From contig JBGAPZ010000022.1 in the NCBI GenBank assembly GCA_044220975.1, positions 1 through 64,000 of the forward strand: a DNA stretch of 64,000 nt. Reading direction: 5' to 3'. Made by a program: the position numbers and the translations under genes. Below the pieces are notes generated by a model. The model had not been told where the DNA came from, did not search any database, and saw only the letters and a list, made by a program, of their open reading frames with translations. Origin of the DNA: SZUA-430 sp044220975. GTDB lineage: Bacteria; Pseudomonadota; Alphaproteobacteria; Micropepsales; Micropepsaceae. This document shows positions 1 to 11,152 of the stretch, piece after piece (the first letter of the stretch is position 1; every line of letters starts with the position of its first letter).

Positions 1-639
1 GTAGTCGGTGAGGAAGTCTGTGCGCGGGTTGCGGCGGCGGTCGGCGAGCAGGTCGCTCACGTATTTGTCGAAGGCGGTCAGGCTTGCTTCGATTTGCGGG
101 CGGCGCGCGAGGTCGATGAAGCCCAACGCCTCAGCCGAGTCGGCGATCCATTGCAGGAACACGGGCAGGTCGGAACGCGGTATTCCCAAGATGTCGGCGA
201 TGATGCGGGCCGGGATTTGCGCCGCGATCTCGTTCACGAAATCGATCGGGCCGGCGTTCAAGCGCGGCGCGATCAGTTCGGCAGCGAGGGCTGCCGCCTT
301 CGGCCGCATCGCGTCCATCAGCTTGAACGCGAACGTGCGTTGCACCGGCGCGCGGCGGCGGCGGTGCGCTTCGCCGTTCGCAAACAGCATCGCGGCCTTG
401 GTGAACTCGAACAGCGGGCCGGACGTGATGCCCTGCATCATCTTCGTTTCGGTTTCGAGCTGGCGCGTGACGTCGGTCATCACGGTGTCGAGATGGCGCG
501 CGCGCAACGCGAGCACGAGCCCCATCTCCGCGCGCACGAGCGGCGCCTTCGCACGGTACTCCGCGAATGCCACGTAAGGATCGGTGTCCGCCGGCATCGG
601 CAGCGGGAGTTGCGGGATGTCGGCGAGGGAGCGGGGCAT
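1..639 (-). CDS. Cytochrome P450, N-terminal part (cut by window edge)
   Basis: Reading leftward from the ATG at 639-637, an open frame of 213 codons runs off the window without a stop. It starts MPRSLADIPQLPLPMPAD and then gives DPYVAFAEYRAKAPLVRAEM, a typical soluble bacterial P450 N-terminus. The middle (helix C to E region) includes FANGEAHRRRRAPVQRTFA, where P450s carry the H-x3-R heme-propionate contact, and IPARIIADILGIP. The heme-thiolate cysteine lies outside the window, so substrate and subfamily cannot be judged. It is divergent from the SDR gene at 776, with about 135 bases between them for promoters. Family call is firm; function is a generic monooxygenase. Confidence 0.85.
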   Translation of the reverse strand, partial: MPRSLADIPQLPLPMPADTDPYVAFAEYRAKAPLVRAEMGLVLALRARHLDTVMTDVTRQLETETKMMQGITSGPLFEFTKAAMLFANGEAHRRRRAPVQRTFAFKLMDAMRPKAAALAAELIAPRLNAGPIDFVNEIAAQIPARIIADILGIPRSDLPVFLQWIADSAEALGFIDLARRPQIEASLTAFDKYVSDLLADRRRNPRTDFLTDY

Positions 640-775
640 GGACTTGAGCTCCGAGGTTGGGGTCGGCGCATTGTAACGCCAACGCCGGGTCGAGTCTGCG
701 GCCTGGATCACCGGTCGACTCGCCTCGTTATTCACCGCATGATGGGTCCGACCCCACTATGAGGAGCCTCCGCAC

Positions 776-1735
776 ATGACCCATCCCTTCGGCGCGAAAT
801 CGACCACCGACGACGTTCTCAGCGGCGTCGATCTTTCCGGCAAGCGCGTGCTTGTGACCGGTGCGTCGGCGGGTCTTGGCGTGGAGACGGCGCGGGCGCT
901 TGTCGCGCACGGGGCTAGCGTCGTTGGCGCGGCGCGCGATCTGGGCAAGGCGCGCGACGCGACGGCCGCTGTGCGCGCTGCGGCGAAGAACGGCGCGACG
1001 CTGGACCTGATCGAACTCGACCTCGCCTCCCTGAAGAGCGTGCGTGCTGCCGCCGACCGCGTCGTGAAAGACGGCAAACAGTTCGACGTCGTCATCGCGA
1101 ATGCGGGCGTGATGGCGTGTCCGAAGGGCACAACCGCCGACGGGTTCGAGACGCAGTTCGGCACGAACCACCTCGGCCATTTCGTGTTCGTGAACCGCAT
1201 TGCCTCGCTGATCAAACCGGGCGGGCGGCTGGTGAACCTGTCGTCGGCGGGACACCGCTATTCAGACGTCGACCTCGACGACCCGAATTTCGAACGCACA
1301 CCTTATACGGAGTTCGGCGCCTACGGCCGCTCGAAGACGGCGAACGTGCTGTTCGCGGTGGAGTTCGACCGGCGTCACAAAGCGCGTGGGGTTCGCGCGG
1401 CTGCGGTGCACCCCGGGGGCATCCAGACCGAACTCGGCCGGCACATGACACCAGAGCTGATCCAGCAGATGATGACCTCGATCAACCAGGCGCGGCCTGC
1501 GGGTGCGCCGGCGTTCGAGTTCAAGACGATCCCGCAAGGTGCCGCGACCACTGTGTGGGCGGGCTTTGTCGCCGACGCGAATGCCGTGGGCGGCCGTTAC
1601 TGCGAAGACTGCCACGTCGCCGAGCTCAACCGCGACCCGAACGTACGCGAAGGCGTGCGCCCCTACGCGATCGACGGCGAACGCGCGAAGGCGCTTTGGA
1701 CCAAGAGCGAGGAGATGGTGGGAGAGCGGTTTTAG
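776..1735 (+). CDS. SDR family oxidoreductase (retinol dehydrogenase/WWOX-like)
   Basis: A 319-residue NAD(P)-dependent short-chain dehydrogenase. The Rossmann motif VTGASAGLG lies near residues 26-34, the NAG motif (VIANAGV) near 106, and the catalytic tetrad region is visible as NLSSAGH followed by YGRSK (YxxxK). The stretch around DVDLDDPNFERTPYTEFGAYG is typical of the retinol-dehydrogenase-like branch of bacterial SDRs. An AGGAG motif sits about 9 bases before the ATG. It is transcribed away from the P450 gene, so both may share a regulatory region, but no pathway link is proven. Substrate unknown. Confidence 0.9.
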   Translation: MTHPFGAKSTTDDVLSGVDLSGKRVLVTGASAGLGVETARALVAHGASVVGAARDLGKARDATAAVRAAAKNGATLDLIELDLASLKSVRAAADRVVKDGKQFDVVIANAGVMACPKGTTADGFETQFGTNHLGHFVFVNRIASLIKPGGRLVNLSSAGHRYSDVDLDDPNFERTPYTEFGAYGRSKTANVLFAVEFDRRHKARGVRAAAVHPGGIQTELGRHMTPELIQQMMTSINQARPAGAPAFEFKTIPQGAATTVWAGFVADANAVGGRYCEDCHVAELNRDPNVREGVRPYAIDGERAKALWTKSEEMVGERF

Positions 1736-1753
1736 CGAACCGCGCCGCCAAGC

Positions 1754-2287
1754 CTATTTGATCTTCAAAAGTTCGATGTCGAAGACCAGGACTTGGTCGG
1801 GTTTGACCCGCTCGCCCTTGCCCTTGCAGCCGTAGGCGAGGTCGGAGGGGATGACGACGTTCCACTTGTCGCCTTCGTTCATCATGGTCAGCGCTTCCTG
1901 CCAACCCTTGATGACGCCGCCGGCTTCGAACTCGGCGGGCGGATCGGACGGCTTCGTTTCGTCGAACGTCGTGCCGTCGATCAGTTGACCTTTGTAGCGA
2001 ACTTGAACGGTCGAGGCCCAGGTCGGCTTGCGTGTGCCCTTGCCTTGGCTGATGACCCGGTACTGCAGACCGCTTTCAGTGACCTTTACATTCTCAAGCT
2101 GCTTGTTGCCCTCAAGGTAGGCCGTCATCTTGGCCCAGTTCGCCTTGTCGCGTTCGGGGCACGCATCGGCCACGCGGACCTTCGGCTTCTTGTCATCGTC
2201 GCCGCCACCGAGCGAGAACACGCAGCCGGTCAAACCGACGCTGACGAGGGCAAGAACAGAAACTGCGGCGATACGGCCGAACGACAT
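1754..2287 (-). CDS. FKBP-type peptidyl-prolyl isomerase, lipoprotein
   Basis: The chosen ATG at 2287 gives 177 residues beginning with a lipoprotein signal: hydrophobic stretch IAAVSVLALVSVGLTGC with lipobox LTGC near residue 21. A longer in-frame start at 2404 would bury this signal, and GGGAG lies just upstream of 2287. The FKBP domain occupies roughly residues 70-177: GLQYRVISQGKG, VQVRYKGQLIDGTTFDET, GVIKGWQEALTMM, and VVIPSDLAYGCKGKG where most family members have YG-G. It should act in the periplasm, anchored to a membrane, speeding proline isomerisation during protein folding. It converges with the SDR at 776-1735. Confidence 0.88.
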   Translation of the reverse strand: MSFGRIAAVSVLALVSVGLTGCVFSLGGGDDDKKPKVRVADACPERDKANWAKMTAYLEGNKQLENVKVTESGLQYRVISQGKGTRKPTWASTVQVRYKGQLIDGTTFDETKPSDPPAEFEAGGVIKGWQEALTMMNEGDKWNVVIPSDLAYGCKGKGERVKPDQVLVFDIELLKIK

Positions 2288-2418
2288 GTACGAACTCCCA
2301 AGAGGGTCGAAGCGCTTTCTAGGGGCGCGAACCTGCCCCGCCGCCCCCAAGACTTGCAAGTGGGATGTGCTAGGAAGCTGACACATCAGACATCGCATAC
2401 GCAAAAGGGACGAAATTC

Positions 2419-3270
2419 ATGAACTCCAGGCAATCAATCTTCATCACCGGCGCCGCTTCTGGCATGGGGCGAGAGACGGCGAAGCTGTTCGCCTCAAAGG
2501 GGTGGCTCGTCGGCGCAACCGACGTGAACGAAGCCGGGTTGCAGACGCTCGAGCAAGAGTTGGGGTCCGAGAACTGTTGGATCCGAAAGCTCGACGTCAC
2601 CTCGAAGCCTGCGTTCGACACGGCGCTTGCCGACTTCGATGCGAAGGCGGGGCGGCTGGACCTTCTGTTCAACAACGCGGGAATCGGCGAGTCGGGGTGG
2701 TTCGAAGACGTGCCCTACGACGCGGCCATGCGGGTGGTGCAGATCAACTTCGTGGGCGCCTTGAACGGGGCCTATGCGGCCCTGCCCTATTTGAAGAAGA
2801 CGCCCAACGCGATGCTGTTTTCGACGTCGTCGTCTTCGGCGACGTACGGCATGCCCCGGATCGCCGTCTATGCGGCGACAAAGCATGCGGTGAAGGGGAT
2901 GACGGAGGCGCTCAGTGTCGAGTGGGCGCGCCATGGCGTGCGCGTTGCCGACGTGCTGCCGGGATTGATCGATACCGCCATCTTGCGCCAGACGCCGAAC
3001 CGCTCGGGCGACGCGCCGAAGCCTACTGAGGAGCAATTCTACGCACGGGCGCCGAAGAAGGGGATGTTCCGGCTGATGCCCGCCGATAGCGTCGCGAAGT
3101 GCGTGTGGGCGGCCTATCACGCGCCGAAAGCGAAGCTGCATTACTACGTGCCGGAAGAAATCGCCTGGATCGACCGAATCAAGGGTATCGCGCCGTCCTA
3201 CATGCGGTCGCGGATCATGAAGCTGTTTCCCGCGCTGGCGGCGAGTGCCGGGGCTGCCCCCGAAAAGTAG
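2419..3270 (+). CDS. SDR family oxidoreductase
   Basis: A 283-residue classical short-chain dehydrogenase. ITGAASGMGRETA near residue 10 is the TGxxxGxG dinucleotide-binding loop, NNAGIG near 90 the structural NAG motif, STSSSSATYG holds the catalytic serine, and YAATKHAVKG near 152 gives YxxxK. The C-terminal third (VLPGLIDTAILRQTPN, then a basic tail) suits enzymes acting on larger hydrophobic substrates, but no substrate can be named. It is divergent from the FKBP gene (132 bases apart) and ends just before a strong hairpin shared with the convergent hydrolase gene. Confidence 0.9.
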   Translation: MNSRQSIFITGAASGMGRETAKLFASKGWLVGATDVNEAGLQTLEQELGSENCWIRKLDVTSKPAFDTALADFDAKAGRLDLLFNNAGIGESGWFEDVPYDAAMRVVQINFVGALNGAYAALPYLKKTPNAMLFSTSSSSATYGMPRIAVYAATKHAVKGMTEALSVEWARHGVRVADVLPGLIDTAILRQTPNRSGDAPKPTEEQFYARAPKKGMFRLMPADSVAKCVWAAYHAPKAKLHYYVPEEIAWIDRIKGIAPSYMRSRIMKLFPALAASAGAAPEK

Positions 3271-3273
3271 AAA

Positions 3274-3295
3274 GGCCGGAGATCGCTCTCCGGCC
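3274..3295. terminator. Bidirectional hairpin terminator
   Basis: Bases 3274-3282 (GGCCGGAGA) pair perfectly with 3287-3295 around a TCGC loop, followed by CTTAA. It lies between the stop of the SDR at 3270 and the end of the convergent hydrolase at 3322, so it probably ends both transcripts. The T-tract is short. Confidence 0.7.
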
Positions 3296-3321
3296 CTTAA
3301 AGGTTCTCGAAGCGTGAGCTT

Positions 3322-4032
3322 CTAGAGGTTCCGGCCGCGTTGCGGGCGGTAGAAAATATGCGTGCCGATTTCGGCCACCTTGACCATACGCGAGGCCCAA
3401 CGCGGGTTCACATAGTCGGCGTGGTAGAACGTGGCGCCGCCGGCGACGGCGTTGACGCGACCGCCTGTGCGCATGACGTTGGCCGCGATGCGGTTCGCCT
3501 GGCGCCAGGCGTCTCGATTCGCAACGCGGTCGGAGATACCGTCGCAGGTGAATGAGAACTGGCAGCCGGTCCGGCGCTTAGAGCCTTCATAGACGACGCC
3601 GCAGACCGTCTTTGGACGGCCGGGAACGCGGGTGCGCGCCAGGACGACTTCGGCGACGGCCTTCTGGCCCTTCGCGGTCTCGCCGCGGGCTTCGAAGTAG
3701 ATCGCGGTCGCGAGGCAGTCTTTCTCGCGCAGGTAAGCTTGGTAGGCCGGGCGGTTCACAACCTCGTCCCGGACCATCGTCATGGGCAGCGGCTCAGAGC
3801 CCGGCGCTTCGAGCGTCGAAAGCGTGGGCCGCAGGCTGGAAAGGCGCAGCACCACGGCTTTGCCGTCGCCCAATTGGGCGGTCGGGGCCGTCGCTGCAGT
3901 CGAGACCACAGGGCTGACGAGTGCGATCGTCAGCGCATAAAGCAGGGCTCCGCCAAAGCCGACGCGCAGAATGCGGTCGTTGCGGCTGAGCAGTCGAACA
4001 AGTCCAAACGTCTTCGCCAATGGGAGCTCCAT
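3322..4032 (-). CDS. Cell wall hydrolase, SleB/CwlJ (hydrolase_2) family
   Basis: A 236-residue protein with an N-terminal membrane anchor or uncleaved signal (GFGGALLYALTIALVSPVV, about residues 27-45) and a periplasmic SleB-type domain over the last 135 residues. The domain shows CLATAIYFEARGE (the family's predicted catalytic glutamate), GQKAVAEVVLARTR, CQFSFTCDG and a C-terminal GGATFYHADYVNPRW segment. In Gram-negative alphaproteobacteria such proteins are thought to cleave peptidoglycan during growth. It sits alone, convergent with the SDR gene and followed on its 5' side by a long gene-free region. Confidence 0.85.
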   Translation of the reverse strand: MELPLAKTFGLVRLLSRNDRILRVGFGGALLYALTIALVSPVVSTAATAPTAQLGDGKAVVLRLSSLRPTLSTLEAPGSEPLPMTMVRDEVVNRPAYQAYLREKDCLATAIYFEARGETAKGQKAVAEVVLARTRVPGRPKTVCGVVYEGSKRRTGCQFSFTCDGISDRVANRDAWRQANRIAANVMRTGGRVNAVAGGATFYHADYVNPRWASRMVKVAEIGTHIFYRPQRGRNL

Positions 4033-4786
4033 GGTTAGTGGCGTCTCAACACCCCTTTAGGGCCGGACCCCTTGGTGGGGTCTCTCATCGTTTCTGTGGT
4101 CCGACGGTGCAGCCATCGGGCCAGTAACTGTCTTGAAGGCTCAGATCCGGCCGAAACGCGGTAAACCTGAACCGGTTGCGTAGACAACTTGTGCGGGTGA
4201 CCCCCTCGCACGGTGGGATTGCACGGGTACGAACTGTGCCGCTGCGGTGCAACAAACTCGGGGTTGTATAGGGATCAAGTACTAACGTGTCACCCCGGGG
4301 GCGACGAAATAGGCCATGCCGCCCTGCGACAGGTTGTTCTTGGCGTTAACTGTCCGCTCTATTTCGTCTTTTCAGTATTTGTCTAGTATTCAATGCAGGT
4401 TATTCTGATGTTGCAAAATGTTTCCCTGAAACTGTTCTGAATACGTGCCCACCTATATCTAGTGGTGGTGCGTCATTTATCCCTAGTCATGACGGAGATT
4501 TAATCTGGGGAATGGCGGAAAATCGCGCGCACGTAGGGAGCCAGCCGCGGAGACCGGCCACCCCTTTGAGGCGAAATGGCTATTTTCTGCGGTTTGTTCC
4601 GATTCAGGCGAGAGCAGGTTGGGGGGCCGGAGGCACCGTGATCCGCGGTTGGAGCGGAAGGCAACATATGTAACGAGACGATCCGTTTTCTTGAAACCAC
4701 CCGCTAGCTGAAGCCGTGGCCGGTATGGCGTACCCGCTCGCAGGGTCAGGCTTTCTGTCCCCGCGCTAGCCCCTGTACGGTGGCGC
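4033..4786. other. Long gene-free stretch with inverted repeats
   Basis: About 750 bases without a convincing gene. It must hold the promoter of the wall hydrolase (leftward) and of the AraC regulator (rightward). A perfect 10-base inverted repeat, GACGAAATAG at 4303-4312 and CTATTTCGTC at 4359-4368, is separated by 46 bases. A smaller hairpin is GTGCG/CGCAC at 4191-4211. The part from about 4370 to 4480 is visibly AT-richer than its surroundings. The 109-residue antisense frame at 4483-4812 overlaps the AraC start and resembles no family. A small structured RNA is possible but not identified. Confidence 0.4.
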
Positions 4787-5548
4787 ATGAAACCAATCGC
4801 TGCGGGCCACATTGCGTTCTGGGAAGGTGGCAGCCTTTGGGTGCTTTATGTGTCCTCCGAGGCGCCGAGCCGCAACGAGACACACTCACACCACGCGTTT
4901 CAGCTGACCTTCTCGCTCGGCGGCGCGTTTAAGCTGCATCTCGAGGATCGGGTGGTGTCGGGGCCGTTTGCCATCGTCGCACCGGATGCGCCGCACGCGT
5001 TTGAAGCGCGCGGCCTGGTCGCGCACTTGTTCATCGAGCCGGAAAGCAGGGCCGGCCGATCCCTCATGCAGCTGATAAATGGCCAGCCAGCGGTAGAGAT
5101 CGGCGTCGAGCAGGTACGTGACGCGCCGGAGATCATCAGGCGCGCGTTCGACCATTCAATCGACCCCAGATCTGCGCTACGCGAGGCCGGTGAAGAAATC
5201 GCCAATCGTATCGCCGGTCACACTCGAACGGTCGACCCAGACCGCCGTGTGCGCCAGATCATCAAATGGGCGAAGGAGAATCTCGACCGCACGGTCGCGA
5301 TCAACGAGGCCGCAGACGGTGTGGGCCTTTCGCCGAGCCGCGCGAGCCATCTTTTTGTCGAGGAGACAGGCTTGCCGTTCCGCACGTTCGTGCTGTGGCT
5401 GCGGCTGGTGCGGGCGGTGGATGCGCATGCCGGGGGCGTCAACCTCACCGAGGCGGCTCAGGCGGCAGGTTTCGCCGATTCCGCGCACTTGAGCCGCACT
5501 TTCAAGCGCATGTTCGGCTTGCCAGCCAACGCGCTCGACATGTTGTAG
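4787..5548 (+). CDS. AraC family transcriptional regulator
   Basis: A 253-residue regulator. The N-terminal half looks like an AraC cupin effector domain: HSHHAFQLTFSLGGAFKLH near residues 32-50 and APDAPHAFEARG. The C-terminal 100 residues form the double helix-turn-helix: AINEAADGVGLSPSRASHLF, then TEAAQAAGFADSAHLSRTFKRMFG, the usual AraC signature. The gene lies 86 bases upstream of the metallothionein gene on the same strand, making it the best candidate regulator of that unit, perhaps answering metal or redox stress. The effector cannot be read from the sequence. Confidence 0.87.
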   Translation: MKPIAAGHIAFWEGGSLWVLYVSSEAPSRNETHSHHAFQLTFSLGGAFKLHLEDRVVSGPFAIVAPDAPHAFEARGLVAHLFIEPESRAGRSLMQLINGQPAVEIGVEQVRDAPEIIRRAFDHSIDPRSALREAGEEIANRIAGHTRTVDPDRRVRQIIKWAKENLDRTVAINEAADGVGLSPSRASHLFVEETGLPFRTFVLWLRLVRAVDAHAGGVNLTEAAQAAGFADSAHLSRTFKRMFGLPANALDML

Positions 5549-5581
5549 CCGTTTCGTTCAAGCGGCCAAGCCTCCCGGGAA

Positions 5582-5618
5582 TTAGGTAGGTGCATGTCCA
5601 ACCGGACAGCCAACCTAA
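5582..5618 (+). promoter_or_regulatory. Leader hairpin/inverted repeat before metallothionein gene
   Basis: Outer arms TTAGGT (5582-5587) and ACCTAA (5613-5618) and inner arms TGTCC (5595-5599) and GGACA (5604-5608) close on an AACC loop, with two further GG/CC pairs between them. The structure ends only six bases before the GGAG ribosome-binding site of the metallothionein gene. It has no T-tract, so it is less likely a terminator for the AraC gene. It could be an operator or an RNA structure controlling translation. Confidence 0.5.
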
Positions 5619-5634
5619 CCAACGGAGACGAACA

Positions 5635-5769
5635 ATGACCGAGATGCGAACCGTTTTGACCAGCCACAACGAAAGCGGCTGCGGCTGTGGTGCCGCGTGC
5701 CGCTGTGGCGAGAACTGCAGCTGCAACAGCGACCGCCGCTGCGCCGACAACTGCAATTGTGCACGCTGA
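5635..5769 (+). CDS. Small bacterial metallothionein (44 residues)
   Basis: This gene is short but clear: an ATG at 5635 with GGAG seven bases upstream encodes 44 residues ending at TGA 5767-5769. After a 14-residue leader (MTEMRTVLTSHNES) come nine cysteines in the pattern C-x-C-x3-C-x-C-x3-C-x-C-x5-C-x3-C-x-C, rich in Gly, Asn and Arg and lacking large hydrophobic residues. This composition matches prokaryotic metallothioneins, which bind Zn, Cd or Cu through cysteine thiolates in the cytoplasm. It lacks the histidines of the SmtA type and is shorter than SmtA. It follows the AraC gene and precedes a small coupled ORF and an oxidoreductase. Metal preference is not predictable. Confidence 0.83.
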   Translation: MTEMRTVLTSHNESGCGCGAACRCGENCSCNSDRRCADNCNCAR

Positions 5770-5843
5770 AACCGGCCCCGGGGCCACGAGCCCCGGGCCG
5801 CCCATCTCATGAAGGTGCGGGCGATACTCAGAAGGAGGTTCTC

Positions 5844-5997
5844 ATGGAATATCTTGTTGGTGCTCGCTGGAAAGCCTTTGACGATTCCCGACGACCTGCC
5901 CGCCGCGCACCGTCAACGAATGCGGATGTTTGTTCGCCAGGTGCGAGCACGGATCGTCACCACGGTCGAGGTCGCCAGAGGTCAGGCGACTATATGA
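5844..5997 (+). CDS. Small protein between metallothionein and MDR gene (apparent frameshift)
   Basis: A near-perfect Shine-Dalgarno, AAGGAGG at 5831-5837, precedes the ATG at 5844, but that frame (MEYLVGARWKAF...) runs straight into the MDR gene with poor coding character. A second frame (...PLTIPDDLPAAHRQRMRMF, then VRQVRARIVTTVEVARGQ) ends in a TGA at 5995-5997 that overlaps the MDR start codon as ATGA. Adding one GC unit near 5873 joins the two into a 51-residue basic protein with a strong ribosome site and translational coupling. This matches the two-base losses seen elsewhere in the window. No family is recognised. An alternative unbroken reading is 5809-5997 with a weak ribosome site. 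Confidence 0.45.
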
Positions 5998-6964
5998 GAG
6001 CCGCCACGCGCAGGTCGTATGGGCCACCCGAGGTTCTCAACATTGAACGCGTCGAGCGGCCGGAGCCAAAGGCAGACGAAGTGTTGGTCGAGGTGCATGC
6101 GACGTCTGTGACATCCGGCGATACGCGCCTGCGAGAGTTTAAAGGCGCGGGGATGTTCTGGCTGCCGTTGCGGCTCATGTTCGGCATCGTGCGCCCGCGC
6201 AATCCGATCCCGGGCATGGAATTTGCCGGCCGCGTTGTTGCGATCGGTAAAGACGTAACGGCCTTTCGCGTCGGGGATGCCGTATTCGGTATGAAAATCG
6301 GCAGCGCCAATGCCGAGTATGTCGCCGTGCGCGAAGCGGCCGCGATTGCGCTAAAACCAAAATCCTTAAGTTTCGAGGAGGCTGGGGTCACACCGTTCGG
6401 TGCCCTATCGGCCTTGGCGTTTCTCCGCGACTTCGCGAAGCTGAAAGCCGGGGAAAGAGTTCTCGTGCATGGTGCCAGCGGCGCCGTCGGTGTGTTTGCC
6501 GTTCAAATCGCCAAGCACCTTGGCGCGCATGTCACTGGCGTCTGCAGCACGGCGAATGTCGCGTTGGTCAAAGGTCTCGGCGCCGACGCGGTCATCGACT
6601 ACACCATTGACGACTTCGCCTCGATGCCGGGCGTCTATGACGTCATTCTCGACACGGTAGGCGGTACTTCGTTCCCTCGGAGCAAGCATGTGCTGGCTCA
6701 AGACGGACGGCACGTCTTCTTGGTCCAGGATTGGCCTCAGATCTTGCAGGCGTTCTGGACCTCGCTGCGGAAAGGCAAGCGCGTGATCTGCGGCTTCTCC
6801 AGCGGCGATTCAACGACGGATATGACGGCGATCCGGCAGTTGATCGAAGTGGGGATCATCCGACCAGTCATCGACCGGCGTTATTCATTGGACCAAATCG
6901 TCGAGGCTCATCGCTACGTTGATAGCGGCCGTAAGAGAGGTGGCGTGGTCGTTTCGGTCGCCAC

Positions 6965-6968
<4 letters not shown>
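5994..6968 (+). CDS. MDR-family NAD(P)-dependent alcohol dehydrogenase/quinone reductase
   Basis: The start at 5994 gives MRAATRRSYGPPEVLNIERV, the normal beginning of zinc-free medium-chain reductases; the longer open frame upstream does not fit the family. The 324-residue protein has the GroES-like domain (PGMEFAGRVVAIGKDVTAF, near 70-90) and a Rossmann fold with VLVHGASGAVGVFAVQIAKH near 155-175, the AxxGxxG motif of quinone oxidoreductase-like members. Zinc-binding cysteines are absent. It probably reduces quinones or enones with NADPH. It is coupled to the small ORF upstream and may belong to the metallothionein unit. Its last four bases overlap tail-to-tail with ppdK. Confidence 0.88.
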
Positions 6969-9619
<2,651 letters not shown>

Positions 9620-9685
9620 CGCGCACGCCTGCCCCAGAGTGGTCGGGGCTACTTCTCATGTGCGGTGCAGCAACGCAAGCGCGGC

Positions 9686-10426
9686 CTAGTAGCGGACGAA
9701 ACGCGCGGCTTCTATGCGGGTCATCAGGGCCGCGAGTTGCGGTGCCGTCATGATGCCTTCGCCGCCGACGTGCAGGACGGCGGTCTTGGGATCGATCGCT
9801 AACGTGCGGATATCAACGGTGACGCCTTGGAACTCCCTCGGCAGAAGCTTGGCGACGTCGATCGCGTGGCGCTTGAAGACGTTGCCGCCGACGAGGGCAT
9901 AGACCGACTCGCTGAGTGCGGGTGAGAGACCCGCGATGCGGCACGGCGGCGTGGTTGCGCCTTGCACGTCGACCGTGATGACCGAACGCTGTGCAGCGAC
10001 CGCAATCTTGGCGGTGCAGGCGACGTCGGCCGGATACTCCATCGGCAAGCCGAGGCAGAGGCGCTTCGTGTAGTTCAGGCGCACGTCATAGGTGAGTGCG
10101 CGCGGGCCGGTGAGCTTTGCGGCTGCGGACTTCACTTTGACGGCATGGTCGCAAGCGATGTCGCGATTGAGCGCGCGCGCCGAGAGTTGCGGCACGTTCG
10201 CGAGGACCGCGGAGGCGTTCACATCGGCGGTGATTTCCATGCGGTAACGGCCGTCGGGCATCGGTGTCGATCGCCAGTGAACGGCCGAGGGAAGCTCGAA
10301 CACGGCCTCACCGAACGTCGGGCGCGCAGTGAACGATTTGGACCCTTCGACGGCATCCAGCGAAGCTGCCGCCGCGATGGCGGTTGCGAGGAGGCTCAAG
10401 ACGATGATCGATGCAGTGCGCCGCAC
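9686..10426 (-). CDS. Secreted hypothetical protein
   Basis: The open frame extends to a TTG at 10480, but a GTG at 10426 preceded by GGGAG gives a proper signal peptide (RRTASIIVLSLLATAIAAAAS) and is preferred; the product is then 246 residues. The mature part has a mixed beta-rich composition, four or more cysteines (ALNRDIACDH, TKRLCLGLP, ADVACTAK, TPPCRIAG) that could form periplasmic disulfides, and C-terminal segments FQGVTVDIRTLAIDPKTAVLHVGGEG. The pattern resembles lipid-binding-like periplasmic proteins, but no family is recognised. It lies upstream of ppdK on the same strand with no obvious functional tie. Confidence 0.7.
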   Translation of the reverse strand: MRRTASIIVLSLLATAIAAAASLDAVEGSKSFTARPTFGEAVFELPSAVHWRSTPMPDGRYRMEITADVNASAVLANVPQLSARALNRDIACDHAVKVKSAAAKLTGPRALTYDVRLNYTKRLCLGLPMEYPADVACTAKIAVAAQRSVITVDVQGATTPPCRIAGLSPALSESVYALVGGNVFKRHAIDVAKLLPREFQGVTVDIRTLAIDPKTAVLHVGGEGIMTAPQLAALMTRIEAARFVRY

Positions 10427-10502
10427 TTTGCCGCTCCCATTCGTTCCCAGGAGCGACGCCGTAGCGCGCGGTTGCGGCAATTTCAGGGCAGCGCGGATGC
10501 GC

Positions 10503-11117
10503 TCACGGTTTGCGCGCCAAGGCGAGGCCTAGGCCTGCGCCGATCAACACGCCGCCGGTGATGCGGTTCGTCCAGCGGCCGAAGCGCACGAAAAGCCCGC
10601 GCGCGCGGCTTGCGAGGAGCGCCCAACCCGTGTCGATCACTACGGCGATGACGAAGTAGGTGGCTGAGAGAAGCGCCAGCTGAGGGACTGCTTCGCCCTT
10701 CGGGTCGACGAACTGCGGCAGGAACGCGCCGAAGAACAGCAGCGTCTTCGGGTTCGTCAGCGAGACGATCACGCCGCGCCAAAAGATTGCCTGACGCGAT
10801 TTCGGCTGCGCGGGCGTCGCGCCGAGTTCTGGCACCGGCGCGCGGAATGCTTCGATACCTAGATAAACGAGATAAGCGACGCCGAGCCATCGCAGGAGTT
10901 CGAACCACTCCGCCATCAGGGCCAACACGGCGGAGAGACCTAGCGTTACGACCGTCAATTGCGGGACCAGCGCGCTCGACGTGCCTGCGACTGTGAGCAG
11001 GCCATAACGCGGGCCGTAAGTGACGGCGTTCGTGACGATGACGGCGACGTTAGGGCCCGGCATCAACACGAGCGCGACGGAGGCCATGACGAAAGCGAAA
11101 TAGAGTTCGAGCGGCAT
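10503..11117 (-). CDS. LysE/RhtB family amino-acid exporter
   Basis: A start at 11117 gives MPLELYFAFVMASVALVLMP, the standard opening of LysE-type transporters; the longer frame adds an unrelated basic tail. The 204-residue protein has about six membrane segments, the family motif GPNVAVIVTNAVTYGPRYGL near residues 21-40 and SLTNPKTLLFFGAFLPQF near 115-132. Such proteins export amino acids or homoserine lactones by proton exchange across the inner membrane. It follows the TipA-like MerR regulator on the same strand, with a GC-rich hairpin between them. Confidence 0.88.
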   Translation of the reverse strand: MPLELYFAFVMASVALVLMPGPNVAVIVTNAVTYGPRYGLLTVAGTSSALVPQLTVVTLGLSAVLALMAEWFELLRWLGVAYLVYLGIEAFRAPVPELGATPAQPKSRQAIFWRGVIVSLTNPKTLLFFGAFLPQFVDPKGEAVPQLALLSATYFVIAVVIDTGWALLASRARGLFVRFGRWTNRITGGVLIGAGLGLALARKP

Positions 11118-11152
11118 TGTTTGGGAATAGCACTTGCGTGTGCGCGGTGCGA

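Noticed and set aside
4483..4812. 109-codon minus-strand frame in the gene-free region
   Set aside because: Overlaps the AraC start, no ribosome site, no recognisable domain.
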